The notes: generated from the sequence alone by a model not told the origin. DNA of 64,000 nucleotides from Pogonophryne albipinna (GCA_028583405.1 CM053256.1:9760994-9824993); one strand, 5' to 3'; shown: positions 28,670-42,991, counted from the stretch's first letter. Made by a program: numbers and translations.

Positions 28670-31600
28670 TATTGGGCAAGGCAATCAATATTTTTCTATG
28701 AAAGAGGCCTGCTTCCCCATTTGTGGATATATTCCCAGATTAACAATATAATTATGTTAAAGCACTCCGAAATGGATAAAATGGGTCTCCTTTTCTACAT
28801 ACTATCATAAATGGAGAGATTATTCCTACTTCGCAGGACCCTAGAGAGGTGGGGAAATATCAAACAACCCACATACCACATCCTTGATAGATTTCAGACG
28901 AATAATAATGTCTGTTTGTTGAAGCTTGAGTTGAGAGAGAGGGCCTGTCTCTTGAACTTGGTTCTGAGGTGGTGATGGATGCTGTGTTGATGCCAGGATC
29001 ACTGCAGGGTGAAGCATGTTAGGAATGTGCTGTGTCCACTGAGATCTGTGGGGAAACAGGTGGAAGGAAACGTCTACAGAACTACAAGATATTTATAAAA
29101 TATCACCTTCGGACAGCACTGCAACTGTTGATCCAAAATGTCTGAAAAAACAGGAATAAATCTGCACCTTTATATGTTGCGACAAAAACAATTTAATGGT
29201 TTCAGGTATTTGTTTTTCCTACATTTGGAAAATAGATGAAAGTCAGCACCCGTGGAGGGTAACTTCACAAGCACCTCTGGTTAGGAGTTTACATCCTATT
29301 TGGCACTTTGGCACACAAAACCAGATTGTGTTTTACTATTTAGAGACAGAACGGGGACGCCTGCGCCTCAGAAGTAAACAAAGCTGGCTGATTTTGAGAC
29401 TGTACCACCCGTGGTGCTATTGTGTGATTGATCTTCAAAAGCTTTTTTTTCTTCTCTCCCTTAGTTGTCGGCAATTCAACTTAAAATAATGTACTTGGAA
29501 CTGTTATATTGGCATGGAGTCGAGCCTTCAATATTTGCTGTAAGAACCAGATTCAGCGTCCCTGATACTACACTCCCATCCAGAGTGACCAAACCTGTAC
29601 AGTGCCAACATGTTTGTGTTCTGTGTATACCTGTTTTGTTAGACTGTCAATAATGAGGGAACATACTTTCCATGGGTGGGTATCATTCCAGGTTTCCAGG
29701 ATTATTCAATCCTGAGACTTGATTTGCCAAGAGCTGGGTGTGTTTTGTTTTGAAATCGTGATGTGTTTGCTATTACATATGCTTGCTCTGAAATAACGCA
29801 ACCCCATCGTGCATTTAGTTCTATCTGCCTCCATGTGTGGAAAAACAAGTCTTTTGGGCTTGGATTGCCTTGAGCTCGTTCACACACACAAACAAGACCA
29901 ATGTGTTTTAATTGTTTTGCTCTATCGGTGAAAGGTTCAACAAATGAAAACATAAGGAGTGGTCCGTTCTATAAATATATCTTGTTTTCAAAAGCAAAAA
30001 TAGTCAGGCCTTTGGTATTTAGTAATACAGTTATAGTGTCATCATTGTTTTCAAGGAGCAGCTCTGTGTCACCATAGTGCACTTTTCACCATTGACCATT
30101 TGTTCTCCTAAATCTAAAATAGGATATTTTCTTCCTTATTAGTCACTCTCTGCACTGCTGTTTCAGATTATCCAACTTGATTTGACTTTTGTTGTGGTCT
30201 CACTTGTACAAAAAGTAATAGAAACTAAATGGGTATTATATTTGAATCTCATTTAAATAATACTTAATGCAGCAATTTTGTTTCTTTGGTTACTAATAAC
30301 AGCAAAGATGTATTTAAAATAAATGATCTTCTACAAAACAGTTGCCATTTCCATTTATAGTAAGAGTGAAGGTGGATGACATAACTACAGGTATTTCTCC
30401 ATCAAAGTGAAATCAAAGACGTTCTATTTGTTTCTATGCACAAGAACTGTGTCTGACACTTGAGAATTAAATCTCAATGGTGAATACATACCTTAAAAAA
30501 AGGAATTGGTCATATGAAAAGAACAACATGCTCACATTTTGTTCAAATGGATCACAACTGTTCATTAGGTATCTTCTTGTGGTATTCTACAAACCAATGC
30601 TGACTAAAAACACCCAAAGTTGTTTCCTATTCAAATCAACATTAACACAATATGCCCTTTTCATTTTGACATTCCACTGGATGGGTGAACAAAGGTGTAT
30701 TTAATAACATTCATTATGGCCCAGTTTCATTGAGGTGGGGTTGTATTGTGCTCACTAGAATAGCTTTGACACCGTAAATAGAACCGGACCATAATTAATG
30801 ATATTAACTTCACCTGCGTTTACCGTGCTATGACGTGTGAAGAATGGCCGCTGTGAAAGGGCTTATTCTTTATTCAATTGGTTTTAAAACAGGCAGTGCA
30901 TTCTGGGATATCTATATGTGTAAACTTCAACCGAGTCCGATAGATGGCTTATTCAGATTAAGTGTGACTAATTTATTAATTATATATTATAACTCGAACT
31001 GTACTCCTATGGCAAAGGTTAAGAAGTCCATCAAAGTCACATGTAGAACACAGACAGAGAGTGAACAGGAGTCTGACTCACAGCGTTTAGACTCAGACAG
31101 GGATGTATGTAAACACAGAGACCTTCATAGGTGTCTGATCTATGGATCAGTCTGTCTGAGTGTGGTCGACTGTGTGATGTAAACACATTGTTGTGACTCA
31201 TGTTGTGGATTAGTTTCTGAGACACATGATGACATACTGTAGTAAGGTTTAGGTGTGTTTGTTGAATGTGCGTAGCCCCATTCCAAACGATAGATCGGCC
31301 GTTAAAAAAGAACAACTGGTCTGTTGTAGAAGTCCACATTCTTTGTTAGTAACCTATTTGGGGTAATAGTCATCTTGAAACATTCACTTATTAAGTACCC
31401 CCTGCACTTTAGGCAAACATTAATGTTTTTTATGATGTCCAGTCAATGTGATAGCCATTTGTCTTCATCTGCACATTCTTTCTGTGTGTGCTGTGTCTGC
31501 TCCTGGCTCAAATTAGTGTCATCCCTTATATACCACCGTGAGCTGTTGTTTGCTACAACCTGCAGTAGCTAACATCCATTAATGCCATTAAAGTCTTTAT

Positions 31601-31682
31601 CCAATTTAAGGTCTGTGCCGGCCTGGATCAGCTGCTGCTGGAATCAGCTGAACGCCATCAGGGACACTCACTGTGTTATTCC

Positions 31683-31723
31683 TGCTTTGTCAGCCTATTT
31701 ATTTTTTCTTAGCTGACAAAGCA
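31683..31723. repeat. 12-bp perfect inverted repeat, 17-base loop
   Basis: TGCTTTGTCAGC at 31683-31694 pairs with GCTGACAAAGCA at 31712-31723 across a T-rich loop. It lies about 1 kb upstream of the tuft1 start. Confidence 0.7.
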
Positions 31724-32680
31724 CAACACACTTCTCTTGGAAACATTTAGTTTATCATGTGTAACATTGATGCTGTAAAATACTAAATAGATAAAGATAA
31801 GGTTCACAAAACAACACACCCACATCATAGGTCATGGTGAACAACTTGGTTACATATATTTTAGGAACAGCCTGTGCTACACTAACCACATTACAAGGCT
31901 ACTTATTATTATTTTAAAGTTGGCATAATGTTCATTGTGTTGTTCTTCTAAAAAATGTAAATCTGCAAATGATTACCCATTATTAATTGATAAAAAAACA
32001 CATTATTTCAGGAAATGGTGGGAAAATGCATTCACTTCAATATGTTATGTGTCAATTCTTTTGACAAGAAAAAGTGAATTACAGATATATTGTCTCTATA
32101 AAACAGCCTTAAATTGCTTTATATCTCTGAATTCAAGCCTAGTTTTCCATTGCTTTGTAAGATAATAGATCAAGTTCATCCAGGGGTTAAACCTCCTGAA
32201 TTAATAATGTTTTGGTAAACTGAGCAGTGTTGTGCACGGCATTTGGCAGGAACTGACCATCTTTAGTGTGTCACTGCTTGAAAACATTGCACCCATTCAA
32301 CCTGATACAAATACCAGCACCATGAGGTAAAAAGCATTGACGTTTCTCCAGAAGTTGTTCCAGCAGGTGTATCCATCTGCCCCTTACAAGTTCCATGCTT
32401 CCCGATTCCCTATTTGGCTGTCTCGGTGTGTTAGTGGGCGGGTTGTTCCTGTTCCCCCCCTTACCCCTCCCCCATAGTGACGTGGTGAGAAAAGTTTTAA
32501 CAATGTGCAGGGAGGGGAGGGAACATGAACGCACCAATACACCGGGCTGAACACTGATAACTGCAGCCACTGTGGACCATTGGAGACACACACCGGGGAG
32601 CTGTTCTAACTGAAGGAGCTTTATTTAGTTTGACTTTATTTATTAATTTATTATCTGAGTTGTATTTATTTCTATCCAAG

Positions 32681-35600
32681 ATGAACGGAGTGTCGAGAAG
32701 TATGTGTACATTTGAAGACATCAGAAATCAAGAGCAGGCGGTGAGTTACTCCTTATGCTTGTTTTGATGTATTTTATGTTAAATACAATGATAAAGTAGA
32801 CCTTTGTGTCCTTCTGTGTGTTGACCTCCTCTATGGGTGCATTGTGGTACAATAAGACATTTGCAAAAGTAAACCAATGTCAAAAGCTTAAGTCCTTTTT
32901 TCCCACTTTTGGATCTGTTGGATCTTTTCTCACTTAAAACACTTGTAGGTTTCTATTCTTGCTTTCTTTTTCCTTTACATGACCCTGCTCAGTTGTGTAT
33001 ACTGTATTAGAGGTTGGTTTACTTACAGATCTTCAGGCTTCACCTTCTCTAAGTGGTGTATTAACTGTTTAGTCTCTTGTTGTGATTAAAGTGTTTGCCC
33101 CCCCAACCACAAGCACATGTTCTCCCTGCCAACATATAAAGGCATCAGCTCAGAATTAGTCCAATTTACATTTGTCAGTCACAGGTGCCTTCTGCCCACA
33201 TCATTCAGGGGCTTACAGTTGCATTTGTGACAGTGTGAAGCCCTGTAAACACTTAGCTTGTGCAGTATGTGTGCCACCTGTGCAGGAGGAGTTTCCTTAA
33301 AGAGGATTAAACATCCTTGACTTTGGCACAGACTTCTGATACTTGCACTGTGAATAAGTGATCACTAGTTGCCTGTTTCACCTAAAGAAGAAGGGTTTTA
33401 TTAGCACTCTGTGCCTGCAGAGGTTTAATCATTTACCTCGATTGAAAAAGCAAACTGTTAACCTGCCCTGTGGTTTATAAGGTTGCTGAGTAACATGACA
33501 CTTTCCCCTTATCAGCAGCCTCCGCGGAGTACAAAACCTGTCGGCAAAAGATCCCTTCAACCCATCACAGAATAATATATAATAGGCATTACAGTAAAGA
33601 GTCCTCATAATGGTTATGTTAAGTTAAATAGTATGATGAGAGCGCTGTGCATTGATATTGACATGTGTGCCAATGGTCTACTCTAGACTGAAATAACAGT
33701 TAGTGTTTTGTAACTGTGTGAAGGGGTCAGAGTGTACAAAGGGCAGCTTCACTCACACACCTGATAAACCGATTATTGGTGGAGAGGAATGTCTCATAAA
33801 GCAGTATATGAAACTCCACATTTGTTCAGCTTCTGTGTTATCTATCATACGGTACATTTCAACATGCGACTGAAAGCATATTTGAATGAGCTCTATGAGG
33901 AAAAATGCAGCTTTATCAAAGTCAAATCCAATAGTCAAGTAGTCACCCACATTCAGTTTTTTCCATATCTGATAGGGTTATTAACGTCCGACTAAACAAA
34001 GCAGCAAAGATAATTTTTTATAATGACTTATTAACAAAAATACCCCTTTGCTATTTATCAGGAAGTGTCTCTGATAAGGATGTGCCTGATGTAGCAGAGA
34101 AAGGCCTTCAGTGGGTGGTTTGTGTGCTTCCTGGAACGGGGATAATGTATACAAAACAAGGAACACCCAGGCCTGGCTTTGAAACTAAATGTTACGTTAA
34201 TAGCAGCAAATATTCAGCTTTTATTTGAAAATCATTTAAATGTTCTGGCATAATTCCTCCTCCCAAAAAAACTGTTATATTGGGCACTTTTTGAATAATG
34301 CTACAACTTTCCCCCCAGACGTTTAGTTCCTTGTGTTGTGTGACCTCACACATTCCTGCTGGCTTTCCTCATCACAGACACCATCTCAGTCAGGAGTGTG
34401 TGACGTTACTTGCTGGGAATGAGCCAGACATGACATAGGAGATGCATCAATGTATGATCGTAAAATGCAAAATCCTACCTGGTTCACACGCAACAGAGAG
34501 CAGGAGAAGATGATTATTGATGGAAGGATGACTGTAGTAATTATATCTGTTATCTGTTCTGATGAAAGCTCTCACTTCATGACTCAAATCGAAGCGTTCA
34601 CCTGTTCAGGTTCTCACATGTTGGAAATACACACACACACAAACCTCCAAACGCTTTACTTCACACCTCAACTTGAGTTGAACTGACTGCTGACTGACCA
34701 TAGGGCGCAGCGTGACAGTCAGTCACCCTTCACTACTGTGGGAACTACAGCTCAAGGATTTTATCCTAAAACAGGATATATTTAAAACTGTGGCTGCAGA
34801 TGACGTTTATATTGTGAATTGATTAATATACTTATTATTTACTATTTTTAATAGAGTCCAAAGGAAATGTGGAAAGTTGTTTTGTCCTACCAAAATTACA
34901 AATCCCAGAGGTACTTCATTAACTATTATTTAAAACATAAAAAAGCAGAAAATCCTGACATTAAAGCAGCTTGAACATGCAAATGTTGAATTTGTTTCTT
35001 GAAAAATGTCTAAAATGAGTTATAGATTGTCAAACTATTTGCCAATATTCTTTCAATCGATTAAAGGTTGAAGCTTTGTTGAGCAGGTCAAAATATGTCT
35101 GCACTATAGAGAGTATCTGATGGGGTTTGAATACTTGGCATTGAATGCTTCTATTTTTTTAGTCTTGTTTTCTTTTTATTTGATCAAATATTTCCTGATG
35201 TTAGTCATAACTTTGAGGTAAAGTTCCTGTTCATAGGCTTACTATGTGTTGAGAGAGCTTTAAACACAGATGTACTGAGTAATCAAATTATGCTATAGGG
35301 AAAGCTGTGGGAAAATACGTGTATCCTAGTTCCTTGTATGAGTAAGGTAATAGAACTCAGGTATTGTATGGTCACTTGATACCTGCCTCAGTCTCACAGC
35401 TGTCGCCTCAGAGGCCGAGGTTTATTAAGGAATGGACAGAAGACAAAAGGGGCACAGTGTGGGAAAGTAGCTCATGAAAGGAAAGAGTGATTTAATGTAC
35501 GATGAAGTACACACAACTGTGGAATTTAGTTGTGGTATGAAGGTACAACACCTGCAGGCAATATATGTTTATTTCCAAGATCCCTGCTTCTGCATGAGTT

Positions 35601-38600
35601 CAGAAATCTGAACATCACGTTCTGTTTGAAACTGGCAGCGAGCTCTAAAGAACATTTCGTTTTTTTAACCAAATCCAGCAGCTCTGTCTTTTTATCAGCA
35701 ACTGACCTGATCTACAGGCCTCAAAAACAAAAAGCGTCCTCATACCCTTTAATCCTTTCTGCCCGGCAGTACCCTGTGGTCTTTTGTGCTCATTGTCCGA
35801 ACACCCAGCAGTGTGCTGTGTGTGTGCTTAGTTTCAGGTTTCTGCCCTGTTGTTAAGGTACTGTGTACTTTCATGTGTGTGTGTTTTTCCGCGTGCGTAC
35901 ATGTACACACATACGTCACCCTCCATGAACACATCCAACTGGTGCCTTTGTCTGTGATCCCGGGAAATCTAGAATTACAGGTTGTAAAGTAGTATAGATG
36001 GCATTTTAGTGTGATTTATAAAAGAGCAAATGGGCAGAGAGAGTAGCATGTCAATAGATGCTGGCTAAGAGAGGATTAGCGGACTCTTTGTCTGGTTGTC
36101 TATGGAGATCAAGAGAGATTGTACAATGATGGATTCCTTCTCAACAACCCTCGCACTGTTCCCTCTTTATCCCCCCTCCTTTCTTTTTATCCCCCCCTTT
36201 TCCTGTGTTAAAGCTTTCAGGTGTTTGTAATCTGAGATGAAAGCATGTTGAACAAGAGGGAGATTTTTTGCTTTAATTTCCCTGAGTTTCGTTTTTCGTA
36301 GTTGGACCCCCCCCCCCCCTCTGATTTATAACCTCTTACTGCCCTTTATCTCTGCTTTACACAACGCTGCACAGTTTATTGTCCCTGTTTGGCTAACATC
36401 CAGGTCGGGGTATCCTGCATATCAGACGTGATTTCTACAGCAGAGAAACACATACACTAGTGGCTTAAACTCTTACTGTAAACTGCAACAACTATTGACT
36501 TAGTAAGAAGCCGCAATTAACATATTTTTCCACTATTAATTTGATTGTTTAATCTATTGAAGGTCAGAAAAGAACACACCCACATGGCAGCCATTTCTTC
36601 TTTGCCTTTTCAGTCTCAGAGTTGACATGAGTTTAATAACCAGGAGCACACAGTAAATGTATACGGGAAGATAAACAGAACAAGATGTCGTTTGCTGGAA
36701 TGAGTTACGTAATGTCTGTGACCTCCTCCCTAACATACTCACACTTACACATGCACACACACTCTACAAGGGGGTTCCCTGCAGTACACACACCCATTCA
36801 CATCCCTTTCCTGTTTAAAGCCACTTCTCTCCTTCAACTCAAAGTAAAAACTATTTTTTGTTTTTGTTTTCGAAGCCATCTGTGCATTGTTTTGTCTCTG
36901 ACTTGCTCCTCCCAGTGAAATGGTTGGCGTGCCAGGCAGTTTATCGCTTCTGTGAGGATTTTGTTACCATGGAAATGTCCTGTCTGGCTTGACATTACGT
37001 TTTCTGCCCACTTTCCCAGAAATCAAGCCTCTGCTTCCAACTGGCTGTGAGCGCCTGGAGAGTTTCCGCCTAAAGTCCCTCTGACGTCCATAGCACACAA
37101 TTTAATTCAAACAATCTGTCTCTGTGCAGCTGTAACAAACTTTTGGTTTCTCTCTGACGCTCGTTGTACTCCTTCCTTCTCTTACTGGGTACTCTCACCC
37201 TCCTCTGTTTCTGACTTTGAGTATGACTCAGTCTCTCCTCCTCTTTTTCCTCCTCTCCTCAAAATAGTCCTCAACAGTCTCTCCAAAACATAACGGTCTC
37301 TTTGTGGTTTCACTTCATCGTGTCCTCTCTTGGTTGCTTTTTTCAGGAGGGGTGCAGGAGACTGCGACTCACACTGCACGACCAGAGGCAGGCAGCCCAG
37401 AGAACGGAGCAGTACAGGGACAAGGTAAGAACTTCCTGCACCTGATAACTTAGTCTGCAACCTGGGCTGTAACACCGATGTAGAGAACAGACCTGGGAAT
37501 CGGGACTGTAGGAGATATAGGAATGTTGCAATAGAAAAACATCCATCACTGTTTTAGATGCATGGTTTAGATACTTAAGGTGTTATTTATCATGCTGTTA
37601 CTGTACATTTGAATTGACTTTTCAACCTTAATGCATCCACTGTGTCTAGTTTGTTCTACGACGTAAGGAAAAACAGTAGCACTGTTTTCTTTTAAGGCGA
37701 AGTGATCGTCGTTAATGCCATATTTGGATTTAAAGATTCAGACAATTCATCTTAATGAATCCCTCTCAAAAATACTGAGGATTTATCTCAGAGCTACGGT
37801 AGCGTACATTCACACATCATCATTATCACGGCACATGCCCACACACAATCTGACAGAGACAAACTGCTTGTAAAATGCCACAGCTGCCACACAAAATGTC
37901 AAGAAAAGAGCCGAGATAACAATTCTTCTCCCAAAACCAATGCAAAAGTTAGATATAAAGACATCCAGAGCAGCAGTTTTGTCTCCCGACCTGCTGTCTC
38001 TGTTTATGGTTGTGATGAAAACTGAATAATACCTCCAACGAAAGCAGATGTTTTTGGGTTTGTCTCCAAAATGTTTCTGCCTTTGGATAATAGGGACTCA
38101 GTCACACAGGAATACTCCCTGCACCCAAAAAGACACAGATGGTGTTTATCAGAATGGCATTTAAACAGAAGTACTCTTGGCTTTCCTTTTAAACGTTGTG
38201 TCACAATATTGATCCAAACCACGCTCTAGCGTCAGCAACTTAACATCTGTTTGCTGATGATGTGTGGAAATGTATCACCCCCATCCTCATGCAACTCTGT
38301 GCGTGCCACATTGTTAACTCCTCTTCTCTCTAATCTGCAGCCAGTCGGACGAGCTTATGCGCTGGTGCAGCCGGCCGCTGACAGGACATCTCTGAACCCT
38401 GAACCGGTCAAATACAAAGAGGAGCAGGTGGAGGTTATCAAGGTATGTGTTGTGGTTTTTGTAAAGAAATATCTGATATGTTAATATAGATTTGTCGTGG
38501 AGTTTCAGTGTTAATCATCCGTGCCTCTCTCTCCCTGTCCCAGGTGTATCTAGAGGCCCGCAAACAGGAGCAGCAGAAACACCAGCAGAGCCTCAAGATG

Positions 38601-41600
38601 CTGTCGGATGAAGTTTCACAGATACAGGAGGTCAGTGTCTGGACAGTGTCTACTGTAGCTCTGACGCACATTTGAAACACACACTATCACTACAGTCTCT
38701 GCCTGGTGTTACATATAACGATTTGCATCATGTAAATTCCTCCGCGCTTCCAGACTTAGTCTCTACCTGTTGCTAATAAAGTCTGCTGTTTAACACTTCA
38801 TAGCGCATTTGCAGACATTCAACACATACCTGTTAACTAATAAACACATGTCAGTAACTCACAATGTGTCTGTATTCATCGCAGGTGAGGTATTGCCTGA
38901 AGACGCTGAGGGAGCAGATGGCAGCCAAAAACAAGGTAGATTTATTTTTGCTTTATTCTGCCCTCCACATTGTTAACCCTGCTTCCTGTGAGCTTAATGG
39001 CATTTCCTCCATCCTCTTTCACTCTTTAGTTGCTGACTTCCCCTTTTTCTCTTTACAGCCGCTCACAAATGGGTGGAAAGTTGGTCTTCCCTTCAGAAGG
39101 AGCGCCCCGTCTGCCCCTAAAGACGAGGCTAAAGCGGAGGCACAGGTGAGCATTCAAAGTGGTAAACACTCAATATGTGGGAGTAATGCACATATCAAAT
39201 CTCGCATTATATCATAGCAACAGCTCCTCTGTTTTCCTCTGGACAATGTGTTCTTGTTCGTGTGATGCCTGTAAAGCAATCCCCTCCCAGAGGCACACAG
39301 AAGATGCAAAAAGGAGGTATAAAGTTAAACAGAGACACACCAAGACATGGGAGGGGGGAGAGGCGTTGAAATGACAGCATAAGTGAAACTATGCTTATAG
39401 CACCCCGGGGTGTAGGAGGAAGCCTTTCCCAGCACACTCTGTTCCTCTCCTCTCTGTGTTGTTGAGTTCAGGCCCTCCCTATTGTCCCCAGCATTCCACA
39501 GATACCTCTCCTTTAATGGTTTTGTTGCTGTGTTTGAGCCACACACTTTTAGCATCTACCACTATCTGCGTGTCGGTTGTGTCTCGTACAATTCCAAACA
39601 AAAGCTGACATCACTTTGTTTGGTTGAATAGTTTTTGTGCCAATTATAGTATCTATATGTGACTCACGCCGTGGTGCGCTCACAAAAGCGTTGCACAAAT
39701 TAGGAGGGAAAGGCACGTCCTGATCCAACTGATCCAATGACGCACACTGACACGCCTGTTGACAGCCACGGGAAAGAGGATGTTCAATGATATCAGGAAA
39801 GCATCTGTCTATCAATCCAGAGTAATATTGTTGTTTTAAGGTCAATGGTCTGTGTACAAAACAGTTGAATATAAAGTGTTTACAACATCAGATCCTAGTA
39901 GGTGTGGCTTTTTTGACACTGATTAACAGAAAATAGGTGGAAACCTGGTCTCAATGTAGGGCTGCTCGATTATGACAAATCATAATCTCGATTATTTGGG
40001 TCAATAATTGATATCACGATTATTAAAAACGATTATCCATTTACTTTGAAAACATCAATTTATTGTAGAAAAACATTTGAACAGTATGTTTTTAACAGTT
40101 TATTACCCTGAACTTTAAGTATAATTCAACTGAAAAACCAATAAAAAAAATATTTAATTTGAATAATAATAATTATTATCGTTTTATTTCGATTACGTTG
40201 TTTTCGTAATCGTTGCAAGCCATAATCGTAATTGCGATTAAAATACGATTAATTGAGCAGCCCTATCTCAATGTGGCAAAAATAATCCAAATAATTTCAA
40301 TATTTAAACAAAAAATCTAATCTAACATTTGATCCTTTCTCTTTCAGGAAGCAGATGAAGAAGCAGAGAGAGCCAAGCTGAGGGAGGTCAGTAAGCGCTT
40401 GTATGCTCAGCTACAGGAAGCAGAAAAGAAACACCAAGAGGATAAAGAGAGGCTGCAGGTAACACACATCTACAGAGCTTATTTTCACATTCATTACGCA
40501 TCACCAAATATAAATGTATTTTGGGTGCACTGAAACCGCATTTAACACTAAAATAATAAGCATCCCCTCTTTTCCTCCCTGTCTCCTCCAGGCTGAGAGT
40601 AGCAGGCTGAAGGAGCGTCTGAGCGAGGAAGAGGAGAAGCTGAAGACCACAGAACAAGCCAGCGAGAGGAAAGACATGCGCATAGACGACCTGCAAAGGC
40701 TGCTGGGAGGGATGGAGCAGGAGAGCGCCACCCTGAGGGAGGAGATGAACAGCCGCGAGGTGGAACTCCATGAGCTGCGCAAAATCAGAGAGGAGGGCCA
40801 TAAAGGGGGGCAGAGGTCAGTTAACTCAAACACATGAACAGAAAACAGCGTTTATTAATTAGTGCCAATCAAATCACGAATTAGTGCCAATCAAGTCACA
40901 GTTTTAACTCTGTGTATTTTTAGGACTGAGCAGCTGGAGAGGGAGTTGGCAATTCTCAAAGAAAAGATCCACCATCTGGACGACATGCTGAAGAGCCAGC
41001 AAAGGAAAGTCAGACACATGATTGAACAGGTGAGGTGCACATGTGTGAGATTTAGTGAAGCAAACACACTGTCTCCATGTTCATATTTGTGCAGGATTTA
41101 CTGACTGTTTGTTTTTTGGTTCTTCAGCTCCAGAACTCTCGCATGGTGATCCAGGAGAGAGACCGCGTGATCAAAGAGCTGGAAGAGAAAGTGGCTTTCT
41201 TGGAGGCTGAGGTAAGTGATGCTTGTTGTCTATAAAAAATATTTGCATGGCTTTAAAGTGGAATTCAGAGTCAGGATTAAGTGCAAGGCATGACAGGAGA
41301 AAGGAGATCAAATATGTTCGGATAAAGAGGTTTTTATGTTTTGTGGCCACATACATTTTTGTCTTATTGCTGTTATGTGAACTGACCTCTGACCTCCGCC
41401 TTTCTGCAGAACCGAGAGATGCATGACCAGATGGATTACTTCATGGGAGGACAAAGGTCAAACTCCCACCTTTCATCCGAGCGCAATCCCCAGATCGTCT
41501 ACAGGTAACTTATTTTACCCTTCCTCTTCATATTTATTTTACCTGCAAACAGTTACAAGTCCTACTGGGCCCTTTTTGCTGATGCATGAGTGGCAAGTAT

Positions 41601-41845
41601 TGCATTCATTGTTCATTTAATTATGCAGATTTGATGAAACGGGTCCCAAAATACAGTACAAACACACACTAAAATATTCCCCTGTTCTAGTTGTACACCT
41701 TCACACCAATAACTTGTTTTTATGCTGTTCCAAAATACAATCGACTAATTTCTCTTTTTCCTCTCCCCTCAGTAAACCAATCAAGCCTTCCAACTCCTCC
41801 AACAAACCTCTGCCTTTCATCAAAGTCATCGAGATCAGGTCATGA
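32681..41845 (+). CDS. tuft1: Tuftelin 1 (12 coding exons)
   Basis: Tuftelin is an acidic coiled-coil protein first found in tooth enamel and also expressed in soft tissues, where it binds TFIP11. Exons: 32681-32740, 37347-37424, 38341-38442, 38544-38630, 38885-38935, 39059-39145, 40348-40458, 40592-40815, 40924-41029, 41128-41211, 41410-41504, 41773-41845. They total 1158 bases, 385 aa (human 390), with frame kept. The start MNGVSRSMCTFEDI resembles human tuftelin's MNGTRNWCTLVDV. The diagnostic block KEKIHHLDDMLKSQQRKVR is nearly identical to the human protein and is followed by MIEQLQNS and VAFLEAENREMHDQM. The end PLPFIKVIEIRS matches the human C-terminus in pattern. Coiled coil covers about residues 150-335. 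Intron 1 is 4.6 kb and intron 6 holds a hAT miniature element. The gene ends tail-to-tail with the C1orf43 homologue, as the two polyadenylation signals suggest. Confidence 0.95.
36307..36320 (+). repeat. Poly-C run in tuft1 intron 1
   Basis: About 14 C in a row follow 'gttgga', in a C/T-rich part of the 4.6-kb first intron. Apart from this and 'gatta'-type AT-rich sequence I see no exon or mobile element in 32741-37346. Confidence 0.7.
39957..40265. mobile_element. hAT-type miniature transposon in tuft1 intron 6
   Basis: The left end 'tagggctgctcgattat' is complementary to the right end 'taattgagcagcccta'. Identical 8-bp target copies TCTCAATG flank it at 39949-39956 and 40266-40273. The 309-bp body is rich in 'cgatta' motifs and codes for nothing. 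The features fit a non-autonomous hAT element; the perfect duplication suggests a fairly recent insertion. Confidence 0.9.
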
Positions 41846-42795
41846 AGTAACCGCGCAGAAGAAAGACACGGTATTGGACCACAACACCGTTTCACTGCAG
41901 ACTGAAAACAAGCACGACTCTACGACCGCCCACATCTGATTTCGCTGATAGTCGAGATGTTGGAGTTGAGCTTCCCTGGACTGCAACTACATCAAAACTT
42001 CCACCGATGGAAACTGTGTGAAGATTGGCGACACACGCACCACAACTTGCTTTGTCTAGGCATAATGTGTGAATTTGAGCTTGATATAGATACTTTAAGC
42101 TGATTCAGCTAATTTGCATTTGAAGTTTTACATGTGATACTGCGTACCTCGTGCAAGCGTTTCCGTGTGCTGCCCTGTTGTGATCGCTTTATTAACCTTT
42201 GAGATATGACAATCTGGTGTTGTTGTATCAACACAGAACTGTGCGGGGTGGCAGACCTTTTGCCAAAGTGGGTTATGATATTATGAAATTCACATATAGT
42301 GATGTAGCAACATAGCTAACTAAGCTAAATGTTTTCTGTAGCAATCATTAACCCGAGGATCTACATCCAGTGTCCTTTTACTGAATAGTCACTCATCCTC
42401 CATGACTCCATTCACTTCACTGAGTGAATGGTATAATGCTCTAAACGTGTAAATACCGTTTGTAATTTATACAAGGTCAACACCCTCTGATGTGTTTTTT
42501 AAGTCCTTAACAACTATTTAGCACTTCCTGAAGCTGTGAGGAAGCAGAAGGATGGAGTGTCAGTGGTGATGAAGATATTTAACATTACTGCTTCATGGAA
42601 GTGTCGTTCTACATATTTCTTGTAAAGCATTTCAGTTCCTTATCATTTTGTAAACTGTCACCTTGTTTGTACATATTAATAATAATGAATGTGATTTTTA
42701 ACTTCCTAACAGCTTTCTCCTTTGTATTTATTTATATAAAACCTCTAGACAGATTGTGTAAATTCTAATCTATTATCTGTGTTTGTGACTTTCAG

Positions 42796-42801
42796 AATAA
42801 A
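42796..42801 (+). terminator. tuft1: Polyadenylation signal of tuft1
   Basis: AATAAA in 'cagaataaattactg', 950 bases after the stop and followed by 'tcttttgtctc'. No better signal precedes it. Confidence 0.6.
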
Positions 42802-42985
42802 TTACTGAAAATAATATAAAGCTTCTTTTGTCTCCTCACTGAACTCAGGCATCCGTAGGAATTCAATGCAGATTACTATGAAAGGTGCGCCCTCTGCAGG
42901 ACACTAACGTGACATTACCTTATTGTGCTGATCACTGTTAATAACATTGAAACGCTTTTACAACATGTTGACTGCATGTCACTGT

Positions 42986-42991
42986 TTTATT
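42986..42991 (-). terminator. Possible polyadenylation signal of the C1orf43 homologue
   Basis: Plus-strand TTTATT here reads AATAAA on the minus strand, about 750 bases after the minus-strand stop at 43739. If used, the two convergent genes end within about 200 bases of each other. Confidence 0.4.

Larger units (their letters stand above)
26446..32680. other. cgn-tuft1 intergenic region
   Basis: No gene was recognised in this 6.2-kb spacer. It holds a hAT-type miniature element (28102-28382), a 74-bp foldback (28596-28669) and a 12-bp perfect stem (31683-31723). The last 150 bases should contain the tuft1 promoter and 5'UTR. The longest frames (94 to 112 codons) show no domain and no splice partners. 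Confidence 0.5.

Noticed and set aside
30844..31182. 112-codon frame upstream of tuft1
   Set aside because: Low-complexity mix with no recognisable motif, no plausible promoter or acceptor, and no partner exon.
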